A stretch of DNA of 23,526 nt from UBA2965 sp036526135 (GCA_036526135.1 DATCZA010000056.1:1-23526), one strand, 5' to 3'. Positions 1-7,890 are shown, counted from the stretch's first letter. Notes: generated by a model from the sequence alone, not told the origin. Numbers and translations: made by a program.

Positions 1-143
1 GACGGATCGTAGGCGTCCAGGAAAGCCTGGGCCGTAGGGAAGGATTCGTAGGGAATTTCGACGGTTTCGAGCAGCAACCCGATGGCGTCGCGAACCGGCT
101 CGTCGTCGTCGACCACGAAAACCGTGGTTTCGTGCTCACTCAT
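1..143 (-). CDS. FixJ-family response regulator, N-terminal part (runs off left edge)
   Basis: Leftward reading from the ATG at 143 gives MSEHETTVFVVDDDEPVRD and about 28 more residues before the window ends. The acidic cluster VVDDDEPVRD near the N-terminus is the phosphate-pocket signature of a receiver domain, and the wording is typical of FixJ/TtrR-type regulators. The phosphoacceptor Asp and any DNA-binding domain lie outside the window. The start overlaps the end of the upstream histidine kinase gene by 8 bases (ATGAGTGA), so the two are translationally coupled and almost certainly form a cognate pair. FixJ-family regulators normally carry a C-terminal LuxR-type helix-turn-helix; that is expected here but not seen. 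Receiver identity is firm, subfamily is inferred. Confidence 0.85.
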   Translation of the reverse strand, partial: MSEHETTVFVVDDDEPVRDAIGLLLETVEIPYESFPTAQAFLDAYDP

Positions 144-1560
144 CGTCCGCGCGCCATGTGGGCAGCGTGAAGAAGAAGGTCGCTCCGGGTCCGTCGTTGT
201 CGCGATAGCTCAGGGCGCCACCGTGCTCGGTCATGATCGACCGGCAGATCGATAAACCCATACCCATTCCTTCCTTCTTGGTCGTATGGAAGGGAGTAAA
301 TAGCAGTTCCTTCTGGTCTTCTGCAACCCCTGGGCCGAGGTCTGACACGGCGATCTCCACCATGCGATCGCTTCGAAGCGACGTGCTCAGGCTTATGCGC
401 CGGCCGTGAACGAACCGAATGTCCCGCATGGCGTCGATGGCGTTCCGGATGAGGTTCAAGGCGACCTGCTGAACCTGAATCGGATCGCCGAAGACTTCGG
501 GCAGACCGGGAGCAAGCTCGAGCTCCAGCTCGACGTTGTAGAGTCTGGCGTCGCTCTCGGCAAGCTTGCCGAGATCGTCGAGCAGATGATTGACGTCCAG
601 CATGATCCGCTCGCTTTTCTGCGCGCGTGCGAACCGTTGAATGCGTTCGATGACGGCTCCGGCTCTCAAGGACTGGGTGTTGAGCTTCTCGAGAGCGTCG
701 CGCAGCCGGGCGAGGTCCGGCTCTCCCCGGTCGATGAGCTTGATGCCTGCCTGGGCGTACATCGAGATCGCGGTGAGCGGTTGGTTGATCTCATGGGCGA
801 TGCTTGCCGTCATCTCCCCCATGGAGCTGAGCCGACCGACGTGCGCCAGCTTTTCGCGCTGCTCGGCGAGCGCCTGACGCGCCGCCTGCTGCTCGGAAAG
901 ATCGCGGATGATGCCGGTGAACCTCCTGCCGCTCTCAGATTGCACCTCCGACACCGAGAGGTGAATGGGTATCCGCCTGCCGCTTTGGTCCACGGCTTCC
1001 AGATCACGCCCGATGCCGATGATCTTCGCCTCGCCCGTCGTCAGGTACCGGCTCATGTAGTGATCGTGCTGCGATCGATGGGGCTCGGGCATCAGCATGC
1101 TGACGGGCTTGCCGAGGGTCTCAGCGGCCGTGTAGCCGAACAGCTGCGTGGCCGCCTTGTTGAAGGTCTCTATCCGGCCCGTCTCGTCGATGATGATGAT
1201 CGCGTCGACGGCGGTGTCGAGAATCGCCTCCGTCTCCGCTTCCTGGCGGGACTGCTGGGTAATGTCCGCCATGGTGCCGAGAACGAGAACCTGCCCGTTC
1301 TCCAGGACCGGCTGGCAAAGGATGCGATAGCGCTCCGAAGGCGAGCTGGCCTCGAGCATGAAGGGCTGATGAGCAAGATGGCATGCCTGCCACGCTTCGC
1401 CGATGGTGTCGATCTCAACCTTGGGGAACGGATCGTGCCACGGATCTCCCACGCCCGCGGCGAACCGTTCCCGCCACGCGGCGTTCACGAACACCAGGCG
1501 GCCATCGGGCGTGCTCGCGAACGCCGGAAGCTGGAGCTTGTCGATTGCCAGCAGCTTCAC
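136..1560 (-). CDS. FixL-like PAS sensor histidine kinase, probable haem PAS
   Basis: About 474 residues from a GTG at 1560. An ATG at 1707 gives a longer frame, but its extra part reads through the end of the upstream gene. Order: a divergent PAS (about 8-105), a FixL-type PAS (about 110-220), a HisKA domain with the H-box IAHEINQPLTAI (His 256), an N-box NLIRNAID (about 369-376), G1 DLGPG (about 407) and G2 GMGMGLS (about 431). No transmembrane segment is apparent, so it is probably cytoplasmic. The second PAS contains RSQHDHYMSRY and IIGIGR. In Bradyrhizobium FixL the matching residues are the proximal haem ligand His200, plus Arg206 and Arg220, which respond to O2 binding; the equivalents here are about His165, Arg171 and Arg185. 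Oxygen sensing is therefore likely but inferred. It autophosphorylates and should pass phosphate to the overlapping FixJ-like regulator. It lies directly downstream of a USP gene and a helical protein gene. Confidence 0.9.
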   Translation of the reverse strand: MKLLAIDKLQLPAFASTPDGRLVFVNAAWRERFAAGVGDPWHDPFPKVEIDTIGEAWQACHLAHQPFMLEASSPSERYRILCQPVLENGQVLVLGTMADITQQSRQEAETEAILDTAVDAIIIIDETGRIETFNKAATQLFGYTAAETLGKPVSMLMPEPHRSQHDHYMSRYLTTGEAKIIGIGRDLEAVDQSGRRIPIHLSVSEVQSESGRRFTGIIRDLSEQQAARQALAEQREKLAHVGRLSSMGEMTASIAHEINQPLTAISMYAQAGIKLIDRGEPDLARLRDALEKLNTQSLRAGAVIERIQRFARAQKSERIMLDVNHLLDDLGKLAESDARLYNVELELELAPGLPEVFGDPIQVQQVALNLIRNAIDAMRDIRFVHGRRISLSTSLRSDRMVEIAVSDLGPGVAEDQKELLFTPFHTTKKEGMGMGLSICRSIMTEHGGALSYRDNDGPGATFFFTLPTWRADDE

Positions 1561-1609
1561 GTTGCCGCGGACATGGCTAGCTTTGCGGTGCTGCCCATGT
1601 CGGATCCGC

Positions 1610-2062
1610 CTAGCCGCGCGACTCCCAGTCCCGATTGAGCACCGCGAGAAACGGCTTCCACACGCCCAGCACCGCGTCCTCCAGGCGTCCCGATTCCTCG
1701 GCAACAAGATCGGCGACGGCCCTGGCGCCTTCGCTTACATGGGTAATCCGTCTTCCCAGGTGGTTGAGGGTGAGATCCAGGAAGTTGTGGAGCCCGGGAG
1801 TTTCCGAAAATTCCCGGGCGGTTGCGATGTAGTCCTCGATGAGGTGCCGGACCTGATCGGCGCCAATGGCCCCGGCGCGCTCGGCCGTCTCCCAGGCAAT
1901 GCCGATCTTCTCGGTCAGCTCCTTGGTCAGCAGGATTTCCGCGCCAACGACTTCCTCGCCGACCAGTTTCGTATCCTCGCCGAGATGTTCCACCTCCTCG
2001 GCGACACGCTGCACGTCCTTTGCGAACGCTGATATGCGACCTTCACTGTTGTTGTCCGTCAT
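1610..2062 (-). CDS. Helical 150-residue protein, possibly phasin-like
   Basis: Translates from the ATG at 2062 with GGAGAA about 7 bases upstream. Its start overlaps the stop of the upstream USP gene in an ATGA arrangement, so the two are coupled. The protein begins MTDNNSEGRISAFAKDVQRV, is almost entirely predicted helix, has no signal peptide, no transmembrane segment and no cysteines. Regular heptad-like hydrophobic spacing (for example VAEEVEHLGEDTKLVGEEV and FLDLTLNHLGRRI) suggests an amphipathic coiled coil. The length and pattern recall phasins, which coat polyhydroxyalkanoate granules, but there is no diagnostic motif and I would not assign that function. It sits between a USP and a FixL-like kinase in one operon, so it may belong to the same stress or redox response. 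The coding call is firm; the product is unknown. Confidence 0.8.
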   Translation of the reverse strand: MTDNNSEGRISAFAKDVQRVAEEVEHLGEDTKLVGEEVVGAEILLTKELTEKIGIAWETAERAGAIGADQVRHLIEDYIATAREFSETPGLHNFLDLTLNHLGRRITHVSEGARAVADLVAEESGRLEDAVLGVWKPFLAVLNRDWESRG

Positions 2063-2508
2063 GTGTCTTGATTCTCCGGGATGCGGATGACGGCCACGTC
2101 CACGGGCGCACCGTGCAGCACCGCATTGGCCGTGGACCCGAGCAGGCGGCGCCAGCCGTGCCTTCCGTGAGAGCCGATGACGATGAGATCGGCATCGCGG
2201 TGCTTTGCCAGCTCGTGGATCTGATCCGCGGCTCGTCCCAGCACGATCTGCTGCTCCTGAGGCGTCATCTCCATGGAGGCGCACAGCTCGGACATCCGAT
2301 CGGTGGCGTTTTCGATGGCCTGCTGCTCGAGCTCGCGGGTGAGTGATCCGGTGAACGTCGGGTCGAAGCTGTACTGCACGTATTGAGGCTCGACGACGTG
2401 AACGACCGTGTATTGAGCGGTTTCCTCTCCGAACGCCAGCGCGCCGGACAGCACCTGATGGGCAGGACCTTCCATGAGGTCGATGGCAACGAGTATGTTC
2501 TTGTACAA
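2059..2508 (-). CDS. Universal stress protein, single USP domain
   Basis: Classic USP fold signature: an N-terminal strand LYKNILVAIDLMEG with Asp near residue 10, and a C-terminal nucleotide loop GSHGRHGWRRLLGST followed by ANAVLHG and a final strand VDVAVIRI. Gly-x2-Gly-x8-Gly-Ser matches ATP-binding USPs apart from one residue fewer than the usual x9 spacing. I chose the TTG at 2508, which places the start at the usual family position (149 residues) with GGGGAT upstream. An ATG at 2562 would add 18 residues, but its AGG abuts the start codon. USPs are cytoplasmic and modulate survival under energy or redox stress. This is the first gene of the leftward operon leading to the FixL/FixJ-like pair, and it diverges from the USP gene at 2727. 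Confidence 0.92.
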   Translation of the reverse strand: MYKNILVAIDLMEGPAHQVLSGALAFGEETAQYTVVHVVEPQYVQYSFDPTFTGSLTRELEQQAIENATDRMSELCASMEMTPQEQQIVLGRAADQIHELAKHRDADLIVIGSHGRHGWRRLLGSTANAVLHGAPVDVAVIRIPENQDT

Positions 2509-2654
2509 ATCCTGATCCCCGATGATTGAGGGTCTGCCCCGGTGAGCGGATGCGGGCTTCATCCTACCAAAGGCTCAACTTGCATCCACGGAGCCTCCAG
2601 AACCATCGCGCAAATGCCGACCGATTCCTACTAAGGGGAACCCGAAACCTCCAG

Positions 2655-2666
2655 GGGACATGTCCC
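2655..2666. promoter_or_regulatory. Perfect 12-bp palindrome in a divergent USP intergenic region
   Basis: GGGACATGTCCC lies in the 218-bp gap between two divergent USP genes and is nested in a wider imperfect inverted repeat (CCAGGG at 2651, CCCTGG at 2674). A weak -10-like TAGATT at 2692-2697 would put the palindrome centre about 43 bases upstream of a start site, an activator-like position. It is not an FNR/Dnr-type box. The operator role is inferred and the binding protein unknown. Confidence 0.3.
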
Positions 2667-2726
2667 GATGTGGCCCTGGTCCCAACGCGAGTAGATTGTC
2701 CGGAGTTTCATCAAAGGTGCCTCTAA

Positions 2727-3167
2727 ATGTCATACAAGCACGTGCTGGCGGCAGTCGACATGACGGATGAAGCCCGACAGGTCCTCGATCAGGCCCGGGA
2801 AGTAGCGTCCGAGCATGAAGCGAAGCTCTCCATCGTGACGGTCGTCAAGCCCCTGACGCATGTCTACGGTGGTCTGGACATGGTCTCCTTCACCCAGGCT
2901 TCCGTCGACTTCGAAGAAGAAGCGCGCAGCCTGGCGCTTTCCAAAGCCCGCGAGATGGCCGCTGACGCCGGCTTGGAGGCTGCGGACGTGCACGTGATGG
3001 TGGGCTCCCCGTCGGGGCAGATCGTCGCGGCCGCTGAGGCTCACGGAGCCGATCTCATCGTCGTTGGCAGCCACGGAAAGCACGGTCTTGGTCTCCTGCT
3101 CGGATCGACGGCCAACGGTGTGCTGCACCACGCGGAAACGGACGTCCTGACCGTCCGTATCACCTGA
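2727..3167 (+). CDS. Universal stress protein, single USP domain
   Basis: 146 residues from the ATG at 2727, with AAGGTG about 7 bases upstream. It starts MSYKHVLAAVDMTDEA, has the internal phrase KPLTHVYGGLDM, and ends with the nucleotide loop GSHGKHGLGLLLGST and the strand TDVLTVRIT. All USP landmarks are present, so ATP/ADP binding is plausible. No signal peptide is present, so it is cytoplasmic. It is a close paralogue of the USP at 13977, sharing the KPLT-VYGGLDM segment, the following FEEEA and the HGLGLLLGSTAN loop, which indicates a local duplication. It is followed after 12 bases by a second USP gene, so the two are very likely co-transcribed. Its specific physiological role cannot be read from sequence. 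Confidence 0.95.
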   Translation: MSYKHVLAAVDMTDEARQVLDQAREVASEHEAKLSIVTVVKPLTHVYGGLDMVSFTQASVDFEEEARSLALSKAREMAADAGLEAADVHVMVGSPSGQIVAAAEAHGADLIVVGSHGKHGLGLLLGSTANGVLHHAETDVLTVRIT

Positions 3168-3179
3168 GCGGCGGCGGCT

Positions 3180-3647
3180 ATGGCGATCAGCTACAGAAAC
3201 GTCCTGATTGCGATCGACGCGTCCGACGAGGCTGACGAGGTGCTGGAGGCCGCGACCACCCTCGATCCTCGCGGGGCAGCCCGCTTTCAGGTCTGCACGG
3301 TCATTCCTCCGGTCATGGGCGGTGTGAGCGGGATGGATGGCGCATCGTTCGCTGCCACCTGGCCGCTGCGCGAGATGGAGGAAACCATCACAAAGGATAT
3401 CTCCAGCCACGTGCGTGAGCGTGTGGCGCGGTTCGGCATCACGCCGGACCGCGTTGCCGTACTCTACGGCAGGCCGGCGGTCGAAATTCGCGCTTACGCC
3501 GCGAAGATCGGAGCCGACCTGATCGTCATCGGGTCTCACGGTCGCCACGGGGTGCCCGGCGTGCTGCTTGGTTCCACGGCCAACGCAGTGCTGCACGGCG
3601 CCGAATGCGATGTGCTGACCGTGCGGGTGCGGCCGGCAGAAGGTTAG
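3180..3647 (+). CDS. Universal stress protein, single USP domain
   Basis: 155 residues, starting MAISYRNVLIAIDASDEADE and ending with the ATP-type loop GSHGRHGVPGVLLGST, which has the full Gly-x2-Gly-x9-Gly-Ser spacing, then ANAVLHG and DVLTVRVR. The ribosome site is weak, as expected for the second gene of a tightly spaced pair 12 bases after the previous USP. The middle region (MGGVSGMDGASFAATWPLREME) differs from its neighbour, so this is a distinct paralogue rather than a recent copy. Cytoplasmic. It is followed by 109 bases before the NfeD gene, which contain a -10-like element, so the protease/slipin pair may have its own promoter. Confidence 0.95.
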   Translation: MAISYRNVLIAIDASDEADEVLEAATTLDPRGAARFQVCTVIPPVMGGVSGMDGASFAATWPLREMEETITKDISSHVRERVARFGITPDRVAVLYGRPAVEIRAYAAKIGADLIVIGSHGRHGVPGVLLGSTANAVLHGAECDVLTVRVRPAEG

Positions 3648-3711
3648 GTCCGCTCATTGCCCGCGGCTAGGCCGTGGGCGAGTTCGATCAGCCGATCCCG
3701 GCAATAAGGCG

Positions 3712-3717
3712 TACAAT
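3712..3717 (+). promoter_or_regulatory. Possible -10 element upstream of the NfeD/slipin pair
   Basis: TACAAT matches five of six bases of the sigma-70 -10 consensus, 40 bases before the NfeD start. No convincing -35 is present at 16-18 bases upstream (TTCGAT at 3683 is too far away), so this is only a weak candidate. Confidence 0.25.
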
Positions 3718-3756
3718 GCTGCAACGTTCGGGAACTTGGACATTGCTGCTCCCACC

Positions 3757-5121
3757 ATGAAGGCCTGGCTACCGATTCTCATCGCTTGTGCCGGACTTGC
3801 CCTGGGCTTCGGGGAAGCCCGTCCAGCCACCGGGGCGCAGCCCGCGGCGGACGGTGTGGTGTGGCTGGTGGATCTCGACGGTCCCCTCGGTCCTGCCACG
3901 GCGGATCTCATCATCCGCTCGCTCGATGATGCCCAGGAGGCCGGGGCCCGCGCGCTGGTGATTCGAATGGACACACCGGGAGGGCTGGACAAGGCCATGC
4001 GCGGGCTGATCAAGGAGATGCTTTCGGCAGACCTGCCCGTGGTCACCTTCGTCGGGCCGGACGGCGCCCGTGCGGCAAGCGCCGGAACCTACATTGCTTA
4101 CGCCAGCCACATCGCAGCCATGGCACCGGCTACCAACATCGGTTCCTCTACGCCCGTCAGCATCGCGCCGACGCCTCAGATGCCCGACCCGCGTGACGCC
4201 GGCGAAACGGAAGGCGACGCCGGGCGGGCACCGTCGGGGGACGCCATGACACGCAAGGTCGTGAACGACGCCGTAGCCTATCTGCAGGGGCTGGCGGAGC
4301 TCAGGGGCCGGAATATCGATTGGGCCGAGGAGACGGTGCGGCTTGGCGCGAACCTGCGCGCCTCGGAAGCTCTGGAAGCCAACGTGGTGGATCTCATCAC
4401 GCGGGACGTCTCCTCGCTTCTTGCCGACATCGACGGGTGGGTGGTGGAGCTTCCCAATCGGACCGTCACGCTCGATGTGGCAAACGCGCGCGTGCACACC
4501 GTGGAGACAGACTGGCAGCACGAGCTTCTCGAAGTGATCACGGATCCGACGATTGCCTACGGCCTGCTGATCTTCGGCGTCTACGGCCTGATACTGGAAT
4601 TCTACAATCCCGGGATGGTCTTTCCCTCGGTGATCGGAATCATCTGCCTGCTTCTGGGCGCATACGGTCTGCAGATGCTTCCGGTCAACTACGCGGGCCT
4701 GGCGCTGATCGTGGTCGGCATCGGCATGATGATCGCGGAGGTCTTCACGCCAACCATGGGTGTGCTGGGCCTCGCCGGGGTCGTCGCGTTCGTCGCGGGC
4801 TCGATGATCCTGATGGACACCGAGGCGCCCGGCTACGGCATCCCGATTACCGTGGTGGCCGCATTCGCGGCAGCCAGTGCGGGCCTGACGATTTTTGCCA
4901 TCGGGGCTGCGATGAAGGCCCGTCGGGCGAAGATCGTAACCGGCGTGGAAGCAATGATCGGCGCCTCGGGAGAAGCGCTGGAGGACTTTCAGGGGACGGG
5001 CCACGTTCGAGCATTCGGCGAGATCTGGGAGGCACGCTGCAGCGAGCCCGTGGCGGCACACGCGAAAGTGCGCGTAACCGAAGTAGACGGGCTGATTCTG
5101 GTCGTTCAACCGGAGGATTGA
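3757..5121 (+). CDS. NfeD-family membrane-bound serine protease (ClpP-class)
   Basis: 454 residues from the ATG at 3757. A TTG at 3736 would add seven residues before what looks like a signal peptide, MKAWLPILIACAGLALGFGE. Order: signal sequence (1-26), ClpP/SppA-like protease domain (about 33-230), four to five membrane helices (about 266-385), and a C-terminal NfeD OB-fold domain (about 393-451). The nucleophile motif GARAASAGTYIAYAS gives Ser108, and TRKVVNDA gives Lys167. These match the Ser-Lys dyad of the Pyrococcus 1510-N (STOPP) protease, which cleaves the hydrophobic C-terminus of its stomatin partner. An acidic, Pro/Gly-rich insert (about 138-160) separates the two catalytic residues. 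The slipin gene starts 3 bases after the stop, with its ribosome site (GGAGG, 5112-5116) inside this gene. The pairing supports a membrane quality-control role. Confidence 0.93.
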   Translation: MKAWLPILIACAGLALGFGEARPATGAQPAADGVVWLVDLDGPLGPATADLIIRSLDDAQEAGARALVIRMDTPGGLDKAMRGLIKEMLSADLPVVTFVGPDGARAASAGTYIAYASHIAAMAPATNIGSSTPVSIAPTPQMPDPRDAGETEGDAGRAPSGDAMTRKVVNDAVAYLQGLAELRGRNIDWAEETVRLGANLRASEALEANVVDLITRDVSSLLADIDGWVVELPNRTVTLDVANARVHTVETDWQHELLEVITDPTIAYGLLIFGVYGLILEFYNPGMVFPSVIGIICLLLGAYGLQMLPVNYAGLALIVVGIGMMIAEVFTPTMGVLGLAGVVAFVAGSMILMDTEAPGYGIPITVVAAFAAASAGLTIFAIGAAMKARRAKIVTGVEAMIGASGEALEDFQGTGHVRAFGEIWEARCSEPVAAHAKVRVTEVDGLILVVQPED

Positions 5122-5124
5122 TTA

Positions 5125-5904
5125 ATGGAAATATTTTCGACAGTCATCGCGGTCATCATCGTTGGTCTTCTGATCAGCGCTTTCCGGGTCCTGCGGGAGT
5201 ACGAGCGGGGCATCGTCTTCATGCTCGGACGCTTCTACAAGGTCAAGGGGCCCGGTCTGATCATCATCGTTCCTGTCATTCAGCAGATGGTTCGGGTGGA
5301 CTTGAGAACCATTGTGCTCGACATCCCCTCGCAGGATCTCATCACCCGCGACAACGTGTCCGTCAAGGTCAACGCCGTTCTCTATTTCCGGGTCGTCGAT
5401 CCGGAGCGGTCGATCATCAACGTCGAAGACTACATGGAAGCGACCGGGCAACTCGCCCAGACCACGCTCCGGTCAGTGCTCGGCCAGCATGAGCTCGACG
5501 AGCTGCTGGCGGAGCGGGAGCGGCTCAACTCGGACGTCCAGGCGATCCTGGACAAGCAAACCGATCAGTGGGGCATCAAGGTCGCCAACGTGGAGATCAA
5601 GCACGTCGACATCGACGAGAGCATGATCCGGGCAATTGCCAAGCAGGCGGAAGCCGAGAGAGAACGCCGAGCCAAGGTCATTCACGCGGAGGGCGAAGCG
5701 CAGGCCGCCTCGAAGCTGGTGGAGGCTGCTCAGCTTCTCGCCTCACAGGGAGAAGCCATGCAGCTGCGCTACCTGCAGACGCTGACGGAGATCGCCGGAG
5801 AGAAAAGCTCCACCATCGTCTTCCCGTTGCCGATGAACGTCATGCAGTCCATCGAGCGAATACTGGAGCACAGCGGCGTGCCGAAGTCGGGTCAATCGGA
5901 CTGA
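5125..5904 (+). CDS. Slipin (stomatin/SPFH-family membrane protein), NfeD partner
   Basis: 259 residues, starting MEIFSTVIAVIIVGLLISAF (one N-terminal membrane helix, about 4-24). The SPFH domain follows: REYERGIVFMLGRFYKVKGPG, then VDLRTIVLDIPSQDLITRDN and VSVKVNAVLYFRVVDP. A charged coiled coil (AKQAEAERERRAKVIHAEGE) begins near 173, and the hydrophobic tail IVFPLPMNVMQSI comes near the end. Such tails are the cleavage region for the NfeD-type protease in the archaeal STOPP pair. The ribosome site GGAGG lies 8 bases upstream. Slipins oligomerise in the membrane and organise microdomains. It is very close to the bacterial slipin-2/NfeD arrangement. The next gene is convergent, 16 bases away, so this ends the operon. 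Confidence 0.95.
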   Translation: MEIFSTVIAVIIVGLLISAFRVLREYERGIVFMLGRFYKVKGPGLIIIVPVIQQMVRVDLRTIVLDIPSQDLITRDNVSVKVNAVLYFRVVDPERSIINVEDYMEATGQLAQTTLRSVLGQHELDELLAERERLNSDVQAILDKQTDQWGIKVANVEIKHVDIDESMIRAIAKQAEAERERRAKVIHAEGEAQAASKLVEAAQLLASQGEAMQLRYLQTLTEIAGEKSSTIVFPLPMNVMQSIERILEHSGVPKSGQSD

Positions 5905-5920
5905 ACGCTCGACGAAGTTC

Positions 5921-6823
5921 TCACGGCTCGCGTACGGTGAGAATGTCGCAATCGAGCCGGGCGATGATGTTTTCCGCGGTGTTCCCGATTAGCAGTTTCC
6001 TGATGCCCTGTCGCGCGGCGGTGCCCAGGACGGTGAGCGTCGCGGAGAGATCGCTTGCCAACTGGGGTATCACGAGTTCGGGCTTGCCCTCCAGCACGTG
6101 TGAGTCGCTGATCCCGATGTCGAGCTCCTCGATCCATCGGGCGATCGCGGCGGTCCGGTTCTCACGCATGTCGCGCTTGATCCCTTCGTAGTCCATGGCT
6201 ACCTGAAGGTCGTTGACCGTCTGGCCCAGGCTCGGGAAGGCGGTCACAACGTGCAGCTCCGCGTCCAGAGTCCGGGCCATGGTCGCTGCGGTCAGAAGAA
6301 TTTCGCGGCTGAGGTCAGCATGGCGGGTGTCGGCAACGTCGATGGCGGCCAGGACCCGCTGGGGGTTGGCCCAGTCCGACTTTTTCGATATCAGCACCGC
6401 GCCCTGGGATCCCCGCATCAACGCCCAGTCCAGCGGTGTGTGGAGATGGTCGGTGATGAAGCCATGCTCGGAAATCGGCTTGATGATGAGATCCGCATGG
6501 ACCTCGGTCTGAACCCGGAGCAGCCCTTCGGCCGCGTTCTTGTTCCAGACGACCCGGTCATCGAGCGTGGCGATCCTTGACCGGTACGGTTCCGTCAGCT
6601 GACGAAGGCCGTTTCTTTCCGCTGCCTTGAGCGCCTCGACGAGTTGTGATTGCTGCTCGGGAGGCAGCCTGTCCGGATCTTCCTCGGCGATGGCGTCGTA
6701 AATCACCACGGCGACCCACACGTTCGCGCCGGTGTAGTGCTCGATCTTCGCTGCCTTGGCCAGGGCAGCTTCCATGCCGTTCAGCGAGTCGCCGGCTACG
6801 AGTATGTTGTTGATCTGTTTCAT
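5921..6823 (-). CDS. Tandem-domain universal stress protein (UspE-like)
   Basis: 300 residues from the ATG at 6823. The N-terminal domain starts MKQINNILVAGDSLNGMEAA and contains the UspE hallmark HTPLDWALMRGSQGAVLIS, but no Gly-rich nucleotide loop. The second domain starts near PQRVLAAIDVADTRHADLS and ends with GTAARQGIRKLLIGNTAENI, then CDILTVREP, so only the C-terminal domain retains a G-x-x-x-loop-GNTAE variant. E. coli UspE has the same two-domain build. The gene is convergent with the slipin gene and divergent from the next tandem USP across a 140-bp gap, so two related proteins could share an operator region. Cytoplasmic. The role is stress-related by family only. Confidence 0.93.
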   Translation of the reverse strand: MKQINNILVAGDSLNGMEAALAKAAKIEHYTGANVWVAVVIYDAIAEEDPDRLPPEQQSQLVEALKAAERNGLRQLTEPYRSRIATLDDRVVWNKNAAEGLLRVQTEVHADLIIKPISEHGFITDHLHTPLDWALMRGSQGAVLISKKSDWANPQRVLAAIDVADTRHADLSREILLTAATMARTLDAELHVVTAFPSLGQTVNDLQVAMDYEGIKRDMRENRTAAIARWIEELDIGISDSHVLEGKPELVIPQLASDLSATLTVLGTAARQGIRKLLIGNTAENIIARLDCDILTVREP

Positions 6824-6963
6824 GTCGATGAACCCATTTCACGCCGCCTCCGGGCGCGGGTCAGTACGTACATACCGAAGCGCCAGTGGAAACTACGGAT
6901 ACGCCGCGGCGAGCCCGCCACCTATGATCAATTCCACCTGAATCTGCCGGTGGGGTTCGAGCA
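6824..6963. promoter_or_regulatory. Divergent intergenic region between two tandem USP genes
   Basis: 140 bases separate head-to-head USP genes, so at least two promoters must lie here or inside the flanking genes. An 8-bp palindrome GTACGTAC occurs near 6873-6880. I see no strong sigma-70 hexamers and no FNR-type TTGAT-N4-ATCAA box. The promoter function is inferred from gene layout alone. Confidence 0.35.
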
Positions 6964-7863
6964 ATGGATTCTATCAACAACATCCTCGTGGCGCTCAGCG
7001 ACACGGCCGAGGCGCGGTTCGTCCTGGAGAAGGTCCTGATACTCGCGAAGGCCGGTCAGGCGAAAGTGCATGTGGTGAGCGTCGTTTACGAAGGCATAGC
7101 CGAACTGACGATCGACGAGATCGAGGACTCGGCACGTCTGAAAACGCTCATTCTCGAATCCGCCGAGTCGGCGCTTGAGGAGCTCGTGGACCCGCTGCGT
7201 GCCCAGCTGCCGGCGATCGAATGCGCGACTCTTTGGAATCGCAACGCCTGGGAGGGCGTCCTGCATGCCGCTGAGGCCGTGGAGGCAGACCTCATCGTCA
7301 AGCCGGCCACCCTTCACGAGAAATTCGGAGACGTGGTGCGTACCCCCGACGACTGGAATCTGCTGCGCCACGCCAGCGTGCCCGTGATGCTGGTCAAGCC
7401 CCAGGCCTGGGTTGACGAGCCCGTCCTGCTCTGCGCGGTGGATCCTTTCGACGATGCTCACGCCAACCTGAACGCGGCGATGCTGCGCGAGGGCCGGGCG
7501 CTGGCGGACATGCTGGGCGGCGAGCTTCACGTGGTCTGCGCTTATCCGCTGTTCGAGCCCTGGGTGGGTGAGCTCGGGGCGGTCAGAAGCTACGCGGAAA
7601 TCAAGGAGAATGTCGAGCGCGAGATCATCCGCCGCGTCGACGCCATCGCTGCCCGAGCGGGCGTGAAGTTTGCCATGCTGCATGCCGAGGAGGGGTATCC
7701 CACCCACACCATCGGGGCGGTTGCCGAGCTAACCGGGGCTGAACTCGTCATCGTAGGTACCCACGCCCGGGAAGGCGTGCGGGGGCTGCTTCTGGGCAAC
7801 ACCTCGGAGCGCATACTTCATGCGGTTGCCACGGACGTGCTGACCATGCATGGTACCGATTAA
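6964..7863 (+). CDS. Tandem-domain universal stress protein (UspE-like)
   Basis: 299 residues from the ATG at 6964, with GGTGGGG upstream. It starts MDSINNILVALSDTAEARF. The first domain has the UspE-type phrase RTPDDWNLLRHASVPVMLV and no Gly loop. The second begins near VLLCAVDPFDDAHANL and ends with GTHAREGVRGLLLGNTSERI and DVLTMHG. The distribution of motifs is the same as in the protein encoded at 5921, with a divergent middle, so the two are paralogues. The next tandem USP starts 27 bases after this stop in the same direction, and the pair is probably one transcript. Cytoplasmic. Nucleotide binding would be confined to the second domain. Confidence 0.94.
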   Translation: MDSINNILVALSDTAEARFVLEKVLILAKAGQAKVHVVSVVYEGIAELTIDEIEDSARLKTLILESAESALEELVDPLRAQLPAIECATLWNRNAWEGVLHAAEAVEADLIVKPATLHEKFGDVVRTPDDWNLLRHASVPVMLVKPQAWVDEPVLLCAVDPFDDAHANLNAAMLREGRALADMLGGELHVVCAYPLFEPWVGELGAVRSYAEIKENVEREIIRRVDAIAARAGVKFAMLHAEEGYPTHTIGAVAELTGAELVIVGTHAREGVRGLLLGNTSERILHAVATDVLTMHGTD

Positions 7864-7890
7864 ACGAAAGCGATCGACGGGAGAACGGGT

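Noticed and set aside
406..1638. 410-codon rightward open frame opposite the histidine kinase
   Set aside because: It is the antisense shadow of a gene with clear PAS, HisKA and ATPase motifs; its own translation has no recognisable domain.
2730..3596. 288-codon leftward open frame across two USP genes
   Set aside because: It runs antisense to two clear USP genes and shows no domain.
3769..5109. 446-codon leftward open frame opposite the NfeD gene, and a 390-codon rightward frame at 4320-5492
   Set aside because: Both are shadows in GC-rich DNA; their translations are His/Arg/Gly-rich low-complexity, while the NfeD and slipin frames carry catalytic and family motifs.
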